A stretch of DNA of 64,000 nucleotides from Parashewanella spongiae (lineage in GTDB: Bacteria; Pseudomonadota; Gammaproteobacteria; Enterobacterales; Shewanellaceae), in NCBI RefSeq assembly GCF_004358345.1, contig NZ_CP037952.1, positions 496,001 through 560,000 of the forward strand, read 5' to 3'. Of the stretch, positions 36,140 through 47,991 are shown piece by piece (within the stretch, counting starts at the first letter, position 1; the number at the start of each line of letters is the position of its first letter). Made by a program: the position numbers and the translations under genes. The notes below the pieces were generated by a model. It saw nothing but the letters and a program-made list of their open reading frames with translations. It ran no database searches and was not told the DNA's origin.

Positions 36140-36454
36140 TTATTCCATGTCTTCCCATTCAATCCCCATAGCATCCATTAATTTTTTTGCTTCTTCTGGA
36201 ATGCCATCTGAATTGTTTTTTGATAGGTCTTCGTCATGTGGTAAAGGCTGCCCAGTATAAGCATGCAAAAATGCTTCACACAACAGTTCGCTATTGGTTG
36301 CGTGACGCAAGTTATTTACCTGACGACGAGTACGTTCGTCGGTTAGTACTTTCAATACCTTGAGTGGAATAGATACCGTGACTTTTTTCACTTGCTCACT
36401 TTTCTTTCCATGCTCAGCATAAGGGCTGATGTATTCTCCATTCCACTTCGTCAT
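36140..36454 (-). CDS. metJ: Methionine repressor MetJ
   Basis: This 104-residue ribbon-helix-helix repressor is the usual length. The DNA-contacting strand is [20 protein letters not shown], followed by [20 protein letters not shown] and [10 protein letters not shown], nearly identical to the E. coli protein. With S-adenosylmethionine it binds tandem met boxes (AGACGTCT) and represses methionine genes. It is divergent from metB, and the 206-bp gap carries two pairs of met boxes, so it probably controls itself and metBL. Confidence 0.97.
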   Translation of the reverse strand: MTKWNGEYISPYAEHGKKSEQVKKVTVSIPLKVLKVLTDERTRRQVNNLRHATNSELLCEAFLHAYTGQPLPHDEDLSKNNSDGIPEEAKKLMDAMGIEWEDME

Positions 36455-36563
36455 TGACTCACCTGTATAAACGCTAAATTCGTTGCTGATTTTAAACCCT
36501 TACAATTTGCAGTCAAATGATTGCTACATTTTTCATAGGATCAAGATGGGTTTCTTTATGTTT

Positions 36564-36579
36564 GGACGGCTAAATGTCT
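36564..36579. promoter_or_regulatory. Tandem met boxes (metJ-proximal pair)
   Basis: GGACGGCT followed directly by AAATGTCT: two 8-bp units, each with 5-6 matches to AGACGTCT. The pair lies nearer to metJ. Confidence 0.65.
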
Positions 36580-36586
36580 AAAGTTC

Positions 36587-36632
36587 TTGACGAGCGCTTA
36601 ATGTTTGAATTAAATTAGACGTCTAGACATCT
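36587..36632 (+). promoter_or_regulatory. metB promoter with tandem met boxes
   Basis: TTGACG at 36587-36592 and TTAAAT at 36610-36615 are separated by 17 bp and look like -35 and -10 boxes. Directly after lie the perfect met box AGACGTCT (36617-36624) and AGACATCT (36625-36632), covering the likely transcription start. MetJ bound here would block metBL. Confidence 0.85.
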
Positions 36633-36660
36633 TTAGGTTTGCATAAGGCAGGCTCAGTTC

Positions 36661-37836
36661 ATGGCACAACGACAATCAACAACGGCAGCCGTTCGAAATG
36701 GCATTGAAAGCGATACGCAATACGGTGCGGTTGTGCCACCGCTATATTTATCTACTAACTACAGTTTTGATGGCCATAAAATCCCACGTGAATTTGACTA
36801 TAGTCGATCGGGTAACCCTACTCGCTCTGTGTTAGCCAATACTCTGGCCGAACTTGAGCAAGGTGTCAGCGCTGTCATCACAAGCACTGGCATGTCAGCC
36901 ATTACATTAATCACTGCGCTACTTGATCATAATGATGTGCTGGTGGTGCCACATGACTGCTATGGCGGCAGCTTAAGACTGTTTAAGCATCTTTCCAGTA
37001 AAGGCCACTTTATTCTCAATGTCATTGATCAAACAGATAAATTTGCATGGGAAAATGCGATTGCAGCAAAACCTGCACTCATTTGGTTAGAAACACCCAG
37101 TAATCCGCTGTTACGTGTGGTGGATATTAAAGCCGTAGTGAATAAAGCCAAAACCGTTAATGCACTTGTGGCGGTAGATAACACCTTTTTATCACCGTTA
37201 TTACAACAACCTATCGCGCTCGGTGCCGACATTGTGGTGCATTCGACGACAAAGTACATTAATGGGCACAGTGATGTGGTGGGTGGTGTGGTTGTTGCGG
37301 CCGAAAAGGAGTTAGGTGAGCAACTCGATTGGCTAGCGAATACCCTAGGATTGAGCGGTGGAGCGTTTGATGCTTATTTAACTTTGCGAGGTATACGCAC
37401 TTTACCTTTGCGTATGAAACAACATGAGTACAATGCACAATGTATTGTAGAGCGATTAACAGCTCATCCTCAAGTTGCTAAACTTTATTACCCAGGATTA
37501 CCAGATCACCCTGAACATGAGATTGCCAAAAAGCAACAACTTGGTTTTGGTGGAATGATAAGCTTTGAACTAAAGGGTGGCGAAGCCTCATTAGTGACCT
37601 TTCTTGAAACATTGAGTTTTTTCTCGGTTGCAGAAAGCCTTGGTGGCGTTGAAAGTTTACTGGCAGTTCCAGCGACAATGACTCATCGCTCTATGGATGA
37701 TGAGGCACAACAGCGTGCAGGCATAAGCCCAAATTTAATTAGGTTATCCGTGGGTATTGAAGACGCTCAAGATTTAGTGAATGATATTGTAACAGCACTT
37801 GATGCTGCAGCCCGTTATAATGGAGTAGACGCGTGA
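36661..37836 (+). CDS. metB: Cystathionine gamma-synthase
   Basis: This 391-residue PLP enzyme joins O-succinylhomoserine and cysteine to give cystathionine, the first transsulfuration step toward methionine. Landmarks are YSRSGNPTRSVLANTLAELE, VVPHDCYGGSLRLF, LIWLETPSNPLLRVVDI and VVHSTTKYINGHSDVVGGVV with the PLP lysine (STTKY). MetB rather than MetC or MetZ is favoured by the met-box promoter and the coupled metL. Its stop overlaps the metL start. Confidence 0.95.
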   Translation: MAQRQSTTAAVRNGIESDTQYGAVVPPLYLSTNYSFDGHKIPREFDYSRSGNPTRSVLANTLAELEQGVSAVITSTGMSAITLITALLDHNDVLVVPHDCYGGSLRLFKHLSSKGHFILNVIDQTDKFAWENAIAAKPALIWLETPSNPLLRVVDIKAVVNKAKTVNALVAVDNTFLSPLLQQPIALGADIVVHSTTKYINGHSDVVGGVVVAAEKELGEQLDWLANTLGLSGGAFDAYLTLRGIRTLPLRMKQHEYNAQCIVERLTAHPQVAKLYYPGLPDHPEHEIAKKQQLGFGGMISFELKGGEASLVTFLETLSFFSVAESLGGVESLLAVPATMTHRSMDDEAQQRAGISPNLIRLSVGIEDAQDLVNDIVTALDAAARYNGVDA

Positions 37837-40256
37837 TGGCCGTTCGTCATGTACATAAATTTGGTGGCTCAAGCCTAGCTGATGCAGATTGTTACCGTCG
37901 TGTCGCGCACATTTTACTGACTCATGGGCACAGTGATGACATCGTTATTGTTTCTGCATCAGGAAAAACCACTAATCAGTTATATCGCATTATACAATTG
38001 ATAAGTGAACAACAACTCTGGAAGCCAGCATTGGCGGTTTTGATTGCTCGGCAACAAGCACTCATTGATCAATTGTTTGAAGGCGAAATGGCCAAGGAGC
38101 TTAAAGAAAATCTCGATACCGATCATAATCAAATTGTAAATTTATTGACGTTTGAGACCTGTACTAGTTCTGAGATATGTAAGGGTAAAGTGACCGAATA
38201 TCAGCAGAACCAATGTTTGGCTTTTGGGGAGTTATGGTCATCGCGTTTACTCGCTAGATTATTAAATTCGGCAGAGGTAGAGGCTAAATCGGTTGATGCA
38301 AGAGATATATTGATCGCGGATGAAGGTGTCATGACACATGTCAGAAAATCTGAATCAGCGTTGAATCTTCATGGCTTGATCCAGAGCAACCCTAATACAC
38401 GATTAGTTATTACTGGCTTTATTTGCAGTGATACAGCGGGGAAAACTTTGCTGCTCGGGCGAAACGGCTCAGATTATAGCGCCAGCTTAATCGCCAGCTT
38501 GGCTGATATTGAACGAGTGACAATATGGACCGATGTCGAAGGTGTATTTAACGCTGATCCGAATAAAATCAGTGATGCAAAATTACTGAGTAGTCTGTCA
38601 CTCACTGAAGCCGATCGATTGGCAAAACTTGGAACACCGGTATTACACAGTCGAACCTTACAGCCACTGTTTAATGCCAATGTCAGTTTGGCGGTTCGAT
38701 CAAGCTTTGCGTCACACACGGATTTCACATTGATCAACCCTCAATCCGACTCGTCTAGAGAGCCTGTCGTCACCAGTGTGGATTCGGTGGTTTTATTTAC
38801 TCTTAAAACTTCTACTGATACCCAGCACATATTACATCGACTTAATGAACAAGATTTAATCCCATTGGCATGGTGGCGAAAATCAAAAGATCAGTTATTA
38901 CTGGCATTCACGCTCGATACTAAATTGAACGTTGAGGAAGTATTAGCTTCTCTATCAGTAGAATCGGCAACGTCATTTTCTGTAGATTTAAATTACGGTT
39001 TGGTCGCACTTGTCAGTCATGACGTTGACTTATATCGTCGAAGATTTGCACGATTACTCAACCGAGAAGCCATCCCGTTATTTCAGGACTCTGTTAGCCT
39101 AGTTACATTAGTTCCGCAATATCAAGTGAAACGTTTGATCCAAAAAGTGCATCGACGTTGTACTGGGCCAAAACAAAGAATTGCTGTGGTTTTATTTGGT
39201 GCAGGCAACATTGGCCGAGTATGGCTAGAGGTATTTGAAAAATCGGTTGTTTCACTGAGCAATGAGTTCGAAGCACAAATTGATTTAGTGGGGATTGTAA
39301 ATTCAACTCAAGCCTTGTTGAGTGCAACGGCGATAGCGCTGAGCCAGTGGAAGTCTCAGTTTAAAAGTAATGCAACTCAGTGGGATTATAAAAGCTTATT
39401 TTCTCACTTAGATGGTCTAGAGTATCAAGACATAATTGTCTTGGACGTCACCGCAAGTGCCAGTTTGACTCTGAAATATGATGAGTTTTTTAATTGCGGC
39501 ATTCACCTCGTCAGTGCAAACAAATTAGCCGGATCAGGGCCAATGACTTTTTATCAGTCATTGAAGCAACAGCTGAGTAATCGCCGTTTATTTTGGCGAT
39601 ATAATGCCAGTTGTGGAGCAGGGCTGCCAATCCAATATTCACTGAATGATCTGCATAACAGCGGTGACTCAATCGAAGCCGTTGGAGGTATATTTTCAGG
39701 TACATTATGCTGGCTGTTTGAGCATTACGATGGGCAATCTTCATTCTCTGAGTTAGTGCTCAAGGCTAAACAGCAAGGTATAACAGAACCTGATCCTCGA
39801 GACGATCTATCGGGTCGTGATATGCAAAGAAAGCTTTTAATTATTGCCCGTGAAATAGGCTTAGAGCTTGAGCTTGAAGATATTCAATTAGACTCACTGG
39901 TGCCTGAGCAATTAGCTGATATACCATTAGATGAATTTCTAAATCGATGCTCTGAGCTGGATTCGAGTATCGAACAGCAATGGCAAGCGGCCAAAGCCGA
40001 ACAGAAAGTGATCCGTTACGTTGCCTCTTTGGAAGGTATATCAGGCGATTTGACTGCTAAGGTAGGCATAGAGTGGGTTGATATCAACCATCCTTATGCG
40101 AGCCTAACTCCAGGAGATAATGTTTTTGTTATCAAGAGTAAATTCTATCAAGATAATCCATTGATTATCCGTGGGCCTGGCGCGGGACGAGAAGTCACCG
40201 CTGCTGCAATTCAATCTGACTTAACCCAAATATGCCGAGATTTATTGCTTAATTAG
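37833..40256 (+). CDS. metL: Bifunctional aspartokinase II/homoserine dehydrogenase II
   Basis: This 807-residue protein starts at GTG 37833 (7 bp after GGAG) or at ATG 37836, both overlapping metB. The aspartokinase part (to ~290) begins KFGGSSLADADCYRRVA and includes LLGRNGSDYSASLIASL and TDVEGVFNADPNKI. A linker of regulatory-type fold follows. Homoserine dehydrogenase runs from ~445: AVVLFGAGNIGRVW (NAD(P) loop), VSANKLAGSGPMTFY and YNASCGAGLPIQYSLNDL. It catalyses the first and third steps of the aspartate pathway for methionine. Repeat family U begins at its stop codon. Confidence 0.95.
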   Translation: MMAVRHVHKFGGSSLADADCYRRVAHILLTHGHSDDIVIVSASGKTTNQLYRIIQLISEQQLWKPALAVLIARQQALIDQLFEGEMAKELKENLDTDHNQIVNLLTFETCTSSEICKGKVTEYQQNQCLAFGELWSSRLLARLLNSAEVEAKSVDARDILIADEGVMTHVRKSESALNLHGLIQSNPNTRLVITGFICSDTAGKTLLLGRNGSDYSASLIASLADIERVTIWTDVEGVFNADPNKISDAKLLSSLSLTEADRLAKLGTPVLHSRTLQPLFNANVSLAVRSSFASHTDFTLINPQSDSSREPVVTSVDSVVLFTLKTSTDTQHILHRLNEQDLIPLAWWRKSKDQLLLAFTLDTKLNVEEVLASLSVESATSFSVDLNYGLVALVSHDVDLYRRRFARLLNREAIPLFQDSVSLVTLVPQYQVKRLIQKVHRRCTGPKQRIAVVLFGAGNIGRVWLEVFEKSVVSLSNEFEAQIDLVGIVNSTQALLSATAIALSQWKSQFKSNATQWDYKSLFSHLDGLEYQDIIVLDVTASASLTLKYDEFFNCGIHLVSANKLAGSGPMTFYQSLKQQLSNRRLFWRYNASCGAGLPIQYSLNDLHNSGDSIEAVGGIFSGTLCWLFEHYDGQSSFSELVLKAKQQGITEPDPRDDLSGRDMQRKLLIIAREIGLELELEDIQLDSLVPEQLADIPLDEFLNRCSELDSSIEQQWQAAKAEQKVIRYVASLEGISGDLTAKVGIEWVDINHPYASLTPGDNVFVIKSKFYQDNPLIIRGPGAGREVTAAAIQSDLTQICRDLLLN

Positions 40257-40350
40257 GAAAGTTGCGGAAGAAAGTATACCGATGAGTTCTCGTCACTTCA
40301 GCCTTAGTTGATATGACAAAGATTGGTACTTTCTAAATCGCTAGATCCAT
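40255..40350 (-). repeat. Dispersed repeat family U, copy 2
   Basis: AGGAAAGTTGCGGAAGAAAG at the metL stop is the inverse of 10966-11008. ACAAAGATTGGTACTTTCTA at ~40317-40348 is the inverse of 55559-55590 (GATTTAGAAAGTACCAACCT). It is thus a composite of short repeats that recur in three gaps. Confidence 0.72.
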
Positions 40351-40379
40351 TAAGCCTTCTTATACCAAAGATCTCCTGA

Positions 40380-41177
40380 CTAAATATATTGTTCGCTTAA
40401 TTGAGGAAATGGGGTAAGCGCGTTAGCGTGATGGAAGTGAATATTTGGGCACCTGTTTCTTAATTGGTCATCGACTAATAGACAGCTTTTATCAAATGCG
40501 TAACGCTTGATAAATTCATGTTTTGTTAATTGCTCCATAGCTTGATGGTTTCGATTGAAGTAATCCGTGTTATGTAGGGTTATTCCAAAATGAGAAAATA
40601 AAGGAGCAATAATAGCGTACTCGTAATCAGCGTCTGTAATGACTTTAATGTGGTGGTTTCGTTGTTGAAATGCGACAACTCTTTTCATCGAATCTTCATT
40701 TACAAAAAGTGTACTAAAACGATTAAGCTTCAGTGGAAATTCTAAGTTAAATTGTTTACTTGGATTCAACGAAAACATTGTATTGTCTAAGTCTAATAAT
40801 AATGTGACGGCTGGGTTGGTGCTAGAGACCATTAAATTAGCTCTCGCTAACCACTGAGCTTTGTTTTTAGGAACAGTAACGTTATAGTCACTTTTTACAT
40901 TAATGAGGCAAGGGCCAGTCGTATCTGCTGGAACATTCAAGTAATGCATAATGGCCATTTGTTTGAGGGCTTCTTTGTTACTTGTACAGTGTGAGTGCCA
41001 ACCTCTGTGACGGATACAATCGACAGCAATTCCTTCTTGGAAATTTACTCGGTAATCTTGAGTTTTACCGTTCATTTTATGAAGACGGTAAATAATGGCC
41101 GACTTGTCGGGTAGTTCATTTATGCGCTCTAGTGTTCGATAGGATAAGCAGGATAAATTCGGATAGGTTGCGATCAT
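40380..41177 (-). CDS. HAD-like protein with unknown N-terminal domain
   Basis: This 265-residue protein carries haloacid dehalogenase superfamily motifs in its C-terminal half. LLLDLDNTMF at ~125 is motif I (DxDxT form, the nucleophile Asp and acid/base Asp), KVITDADYEYAII offers the motif II Thr, and CLLVDDQLRNRCPN is motif IV. It is therefore probably an active phosphatase or phosphotransferase. The first ~115 residues match nothing I recognise. A MITE lies ~140 bp upstream of the start and family U repeats lie downstream. It has no operon partner. An effector-like or accessory role is possible. Confidence 0.75.
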   Translation of the reverse strand: MIATYPNLSCLSYRTLERINELPDKSAIIYRLHKMNGKTQDYRVNFQEGIAVDCIRHRGWHSHCTSNKEALKQMAIMHYLNVPADTTGPCLINVKSDYNVTVPKNKAQWLARANLMVSSTNPAVTLLLDLDNTMFSLNPSKQFNLEFPLKLNRFSTLFVNEDSMKRVVAFQQRNHHIKVITDADYEYAIIAPLFSHFGITLHNTDYFNRNHQAMEQLTKHEFIKRYAFDKSCLLVDDQLRNRCPNIHFHHANALTPFPQLSEQYI

Positions 41178-41316
41178 ATACTTGTCTCAATGTAGTAAGT
41201 CGATAAAAGCTTTCATTCATTCAATCTTTGTCGGTTCAATAGCCTAAGCATATAGGTTGTATTACTTGCCGCTTTACAAAGCTCTTTAAGTACCTGTCGA
41301 TAAGTTCTTTGATAAT

Positions 41317-41549
41317 CCTAAAAACATCAATTGAACGCTGAGTATACGAGTAACTGTTTGAGCAATACGATGATTTTATTATCATGTTTTTCACCCAATG
41401 AGTGAAGTGCTCTATGCTCACAAGCTTGCTAAAATGACTGCTATCTGCGTTGTAACTTTTGCAAGTAGAATAACTACTTGCTGCAAGCTACGTCTTACTA
41501 TCAGCCATTTTTTCTACACTTGTGAACGCAGTCAACTGATGTTTCTAGG
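41317..41549 (-). repeat. MITE family P, copy B (5-bp target duplication)
   Basis: This full 233-bp copy is in inverse orientation, from CCTAAAAACATCAATTGAAC to CAGTCAACTGATGTTTCTAGG. ATAAT is duplicated at 41312-41316 and 41550-41554. It abuts the left end of a family S element. Confidence 0.93.
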
Positions 41550-41554
41550 ATAAT

Positions 41555-41874
41555 TATACCAATTACAGTAATTAATCTCTCACTCAGCAAGAGCTAAAGG
41601 GTTTCAGTACAAGGCGCAAGTTTGAGGTACTATATTCCCTACGGCCGCCATACAAAGCTGGCGTTCAACGCACTTCGTGCTTTTGTCGGGATAATTCAAA
41701 AACTTGCAACGCAGTAATGGAGTCCTTTAGCCTTGCCCTTCGGGAGCTTGTATGTGTCCAAATTATTACGCAAAATTGTCTTAACGTAGAATAACTATGT
41801 CTTCATCAATTTCACTTGTACTTTGAACACATACATAGCTCTGAGTTGGGTATTTAATTACTGTAATTGATATA
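41555..41874 (+). repeat. MITE family S, full copy
   Basis: This ~320-bp element is bounded by TATACCAATTACAGTAATTA at the left and TTAATTACTGTAATTGATATA at the right, which are inverted repeats. The interior contains CTATATTCCCTACGGCCGCC and TTAGCCTTGCCCTTCGGGAG, shared with 63557-63770. No open frame of note. Confidence 0.85.
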
Positions 41875-42201
41875 AGCTCAGCAAAAACTACGGTGGATAA
41901 AATAATTTATTGATTTATTTATATGTTTTCTGTGCCGTCATACCTGCGCAGGCTGGTATACAGTGTCTTTTCCAAGAAAAGAGAACCTCGCAGGACTACC
42001 AACATACAAAGCTGTCGCTACTTCGTTTCCCGTTTTGTTGGAGTGACGGCAAAGTTAGTTTCGCAGAAATCAAGCATATTCATCGCCTTATTGTTTCGCC
42101 CTTTTCAATAACAAATACTGAGCAGTGCAATTAGATTGATCATGTAATTGGGATTATCTCACTCTATGCAAAGCGAATAATGATATGTACAAAATTTAAT
42201 C
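41875..42201. other. Intergenic region with partial repeats
   Basis: It holds a partial family T repeat (CCGTCATACCTGCGCAGGCT at ~41936) and a 30-bp match to family R (ACATACAAAGCTGTCGCTAC then TTCGTTTCC, 42002-42030). No gene is visible before the metF promoter. Confidence 0.65.
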
Positions 42202-43650
<1,449 letters not shown>

Positions 43651-43692
43651 AATCAGCACCATACTTTAAAAGTGGAAACCTCTATATTAGGC

Positions 43693-43721
43693 ATTATACC
43701 AATTACTGTAATTGGTATAAT
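43693..43721. terminator. 29-bp palindrome after hemB
   Basis: ATTATACCAATTA and TAATTGGTATAAT pair perfectly around CTG, 19 bp after the hemB stop. It could end transcription of the long minus-strand operon and also resembles two family S termini joined head to head. There is no G+C-rich stem, so the terminator role is uncertain. Confidence 0.5.
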
Positions 43722-43739
43722 ATAGAGGCACAAAGATGC

Positions 43740-44774
<1,035 letters not shown>

Positions 44775-46661
44775 TTATACCGCAGTGGCGTTAAAGCGCA
44801 CAGAATACTCTTGAACTTGATCTCGGCCACTCGATTTTGCGAAATATAATGCTTTATCGGCTTGCTCTAATAATTTCATTGCATGGGCATCATCCGTGAT
44901 AATTGCAGAACTGACTCCAATGCTGACGGTTAAAGAAATACGCTGTTGCTGCCATTCGATACGTAAAGATTTAATGCTTTTTCGTATTCTATCAGCAAGG
45001 GCTAAAGCACCCGGCATGTCAGTTGTTGGGAGAATAATGGCAAATTCTTCTCCGCCATAGCGAGACACGATATCAGCTGGTCTTTTAAGCTCATCTTTTA
45101 TTGCTGTTGCGATGGCTTTAAGGGCAAGATCACCTGCTAGATGCCCGTATGTGTCGTTGATAAGCTTAAAGCGATCAATGTCCAACATCATCACGGCTAT
45201 CGGCGTCATTTGACGGCGACTTAACTTACTTTCTGCAGCTAATTTCTTATCGAATGCACTGCGGTTTTTTACCCCTGTAAGCGTATCAATTGTGGTTTGC
45301 TCTTTAAGCTTGTCATGCGCTTCATTAAGCTCTCGATAGGCCATTTCAAGCTCTAGGGTACGCTCTTGAACCATACGTTCAAGCTTTGCATTACTTTTGG
45401 TTTCTGCGGTTAAGGCACTTTCACGAGCTTTACGGATCCGTTCAGCTTGAACTAAAGCTTTTTGTTGAATTCGCATTTTGGATTTACGTTCATCGTTATA
45501 ACGGATGGCGAGGATCACCGACATCACCGCGATTTCTAAAGTTAGCCCGACCATCATTGGTGTTTGTGGTGAATATTCAAAGGCTAACACCCCTAAATAG
45601 CTTAAACAGGTCATGCAAGCGCCAATAACCATCAATCCCCAACCGAAAGCATAAAGCTTGGCAAGCTTGTGTCCTTTATATGCTTGAATGCTTGTCAGTA
45701 CCATAAGTGCAATTGAAACAGCAATAATGGTATTAAGATCGATAAGCAAAGCTAATTCATAACTTATTAAAAAGGATAGACCACTTAAAAATACCGCTAT
45801 ACTGGCGCCGTAACGACAAAACCTAAGCATATGTACGTTTTGGTTACGCAAATGCAAAATCTTTTCTGTTAACAAAAGAGCAAAAGCTAGCGCCAGTGGT
45901 AAAATAATTGTCATTACACTTTGTTGAAGTGATGGCCATTTCGGCCATAAATACTGAAACGCATAACCATTTAACGTGGCAATAATGAGTGTCATGCAAA
46001 GCACATAACCTGAGTAATAACCATAACTGTATGAACGACTCGCAAAAGCAAAAAAAAGACTGAAGCAACCAATGCCGAGCAGTGTACCTAACTGCATGCC
46101 ATCTATGATCAATTGCGAGTCTTTATGCTCTAACAGCGCCTTATCAGACCATAATGTCAATGGTAAATGAGCGCTGCCTTGGGTGTCGATTTTAATAAGC
46201 AGCAGTTGGGTTTGCCCCGCGACGATGTTTATTGGGTAGTAGAAACTATTAGCATTAAACAGGCGCTGGGAAAAAGGCAATGAATCACCCAGTATGGTTT
46301 TGTCAGCAAGCTCGCCATTAATAAAGTGATAAATTTTTATTTGATCTAAATGAGGATTATTGATCTCTAAAAATCGAGAAACGCTCGGGCTCGATGTAAC
46401 CAACTCAACTTGTAGCCAAAAGTTATGCGCTCCAATCATTTTAGAATCTGCAGGTTGCAATTGACGCCAATAGATATCAGATTCCGCAAGCACATGTTTA
46501 ACCTCAGTAATATTTTGTTTTTTTAATACATAGGTGGATGTACTTAAATCAAGTTTATTTTGATCGGATACTTGCAGTGGAATAATATTTTCAGCGAAGG
46601 CTTGATTACAACCAATAAGCAGTAATGTAAAAATGATCAGCCAATGAGCGATTCGGTTCAT
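44775..46661 (-). CDS. Diguanylate cyclase with 7TMR-DISM sensor
   Basis: This 628-residue protein begins with a signal peptide (ending NQAFA). A periplasmic 7TMR-DISMED2 domain (to ~180) follows, then seven membrane helices of the 7TMR-DISM class (~185-390). A coiled coil (ERIRKARESALTAETKSNAK) and a GGDEF domain complete it. The active site is SRYGGEEFAIILP. RPAD five residues before it fits the RxxD inhibitory site, so product inhibition by c-di-GMP is likely. The 7TMR-DISM ligand cannot be predicted; DISMED2 domains resemble carbohydrate-binding folds. Its start overlaps tatD by 4 bp (ATGA). Confidence 0.93.
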   Translation of the reverse strand: MNRIAHWLIIFTLLLIGCNQAFAENIIPLQVSDQNKLDLSTSTYVLKKQNITEVKHVLAESDIYWRQLQPADSKMIGAHNFWLQVELVTSSPSVSRFLEINNPHLDQIKIYHFINGELADKTILGDSLPFSQRLFNANSFYYPINIVAGQTQLLLIKIDTQGSAHLPLTLWSDKALLEHKDSQLIIDGMQLGTLLGIGCFSLFFAFASRSYSYGYYSGYVLCMTLIIATLNGYAFQYLWPKWPSLQQSVMTIILPLALAFALLLTEKILHLRNQNVHMLRFCRYGASIAVFLSGLSFLISYELALLIDLNTIIAVSIALMVLTSIQAYKGHKLAKLYAFGWGLMVIGACMTCLSYLGVLAFEYSPQTPMMVGLTLEIAVMSVILAIRYNDERKSKMRIQQKALVQAERIRKARESALTAETKSNAKLERMVQERTLELEMAYRELNEAHDKLKEQTTIDTLTGVKNRSAFDKKLAAESKLSRRQMTPIAVMMLDIDRFKLINDTYGHLAGDLALKAIATAIKDELKRPADIVSRYGGEEFAIILPTTDMPGALALADRIRKSIKSLRIEWQQQRISLTVSIGVSSAIITDDAHAMKLLEQADKALYFAKSSGRDQVQEYSVRFNATAV

Positions 46662-47458
46662 AAATGGTGCTCTAAGTTAAAAAATGCCTGAGTATTCTCG
46701 AAGCATTGCTGTGAAAAATCTTCAAGAGGCTCTTGGCGCAGTTTTGCAATCTTTGTCGCAATAACCGGTAAATATTTCGGGTAATTCGTGCGTGATTTTG
46801 GCTTAGGTTTAAGGTTACGGGGTAGTAGGTAAGGGCTGTCGGTTTCAAGCATTATTCGGTTTGATGGAATGTGTTTGACAACTTCAGCCAATTCGGTGCC
46901 ACGGCGTTCATCACAAACCCAACCCGTGATACCCAAATGCAAATCTAACTCGATGCATTGTTGCATCTCTTCATAGCTGCCAGTGAAACAATGTAATACA
47001 GCGCGCTTAAGCCGAGCGCGATACTTTTTTACTAAAGTAATAAAGTCATTATGGGCATCACGGCAATGCATGTAGATGGGCATGTTTAGGTTTGCAGCAA
47101 GTTGAAGTTGAGCTTCAAAGGCTTCAAGCTGAGCCGCTTTGGGGGAAAAGTTTCGGTTAAAATCTAAACCACACTCACCGATTGCGACAACATTATTATG
47201 ACTGGCGAGCTCAGCCAGTAGCTCGCTACTGTTTGACGTCCACTCACTGGCATGATGTGGATGAACGCCTACTGTAGTGAACAAGTGTTGTGGACGTTGT
47301 TGACAATAAACTATCGCACGTTGGCTTTCTTCAATGTGACTACCGATAACAATCAAGGGACACACATTTTCAGCTTGAGCTTCAGTAATTACCTGCTCAA
47401 GCTGATTTTCGAGAGGGCTGCCAACTAAGTTAACGGCAATATCAATATATTGTGACAA
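46658..47458 (-). CDS. tatD: TatD-family metal-dependent deoxyribonuclease
   Basis: This 266-residue TIM-barrel hydrolase has the TatD subgroup pattern DIAVNL at the start. It also has GVHPHHASEW, AIGECGLDFNRNFSP (metal-binding Glu), YMHCRDAHNDF, LHCFTGSYEEM and LETDSPYLLPRNLKP. It is a 3'-5' exonuclease acting on DNA and RNA. Despite its name it is not needed for Tat export, although it lies downstream of tatABC. A 3-bp gap precedes it and it overlaps the GGDEF gene. Confidence 0.94.
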   Translation of the reverse strand: MSQYIDIAVNLVGSPLENQLEQVITEAQAENVCPLIVIGSHIEESQRAIVYCQQRPQHLFTTVGVHPHHASEWTSNSSELLAELASHNNVVAIGECGLDFNRNFSPKAAQLEAFEAQLQLAANLNMPIYMHCRDAHNDFITLVKKYRARLKRAVLHCFTGSYEEMQQCIELDLHLGITGWVCDERRGTELAEVVKHIPSNRIMLETDSPYLLPRNLKPKPKSRTNYPKYLPVIATKIAKLRQEPLEDFSQQCFENTQAFFNLEHHL

Positions 47459-47461
47459 TGG

Positions 47462-47932
47462 TTACTTAGTCCGTTTTACTCTGATAGTCGTATTTCGATC
47501 TGCGGTGCCTAGTAAAAATGAACCAAGCGCTCCTTTTTTAATAAAGACTTTATTGCCAACTTTTAAACGATATTTACCGACACTCGTTTGCTTCCAAACT
47601 TGACCATTTTCAAAGGTAATGATCAAATTTCCATAAGGATGTTTTTTGATTTTTTTTATGGTCAATTCGACACGCTCTAGGGCATCTTTTTTGGGTTTTG
47701 TTTGGCCAAAGTCATCTTTTTGTGCCTCCACTTTTGACTTTGATTGGCCAAAAGTATCGGCTGAAGGGACTGAATTCACTGCTGTACTTGGTCGAGCCGC
47801 CAGCTTATCGTAACAAATTAAACGCTCTAGCTTGTCATTAATCGTAGCGCACTGTTGCAGTTCTTGTTCTACTCCCGCTAGGCTTTGAGTAGAAAATAAA
47901 ATACTTGCTAAAATTGACCATCCATAACGCAT
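47462..47932 (-). CDS. Periplasmic protein with VasI-like N-terminal motif
   Basis: This 156-residue protein has a signal peptide (GWSILASILFSTQSLAG). Just after it comes CATINDKLERLICYDKLA, the C-x-RLxCYD pattern found in VasI-type proteins associated with type VI secretion and in many unrelated periplasmic proteins. A Lys-rich linker leads to a compact beta domain (NLIITFENGQVWKQT then VGNKVFIKKG). No type VI genes are nearby. The gene lies in the operon between tatC (59-bp gap) and tatD (3 bp), as I recall for other Shewanella. Function unknown. Confidence 0.8.
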   Translation of the reverse strand: MRYGWSILASILFSTQSLAGVEQELQQCATINDKLERLICYDKLAARPSTAVNSVPSADTFGQSKSKVEAQKDDFGQTKPKKDALERVELTIKKIKKHPYGNLIITFENGQVWKQTSVGKYRLKVGNKVFIKKGALGSFLLGTADRNTTIRVKRTK

Positions 47933-47991
47933 GTCATCATTCTCCGTTTTTGGCGCTGAACATTCTTTGACAGCGCCAGAATTTAGATTGG

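Noticed and set aside
42002-42030. Another family R copy before metF
   Set aside because: Only about 30 bp match and no termini are present, so it is described as a partial match and not as an element.
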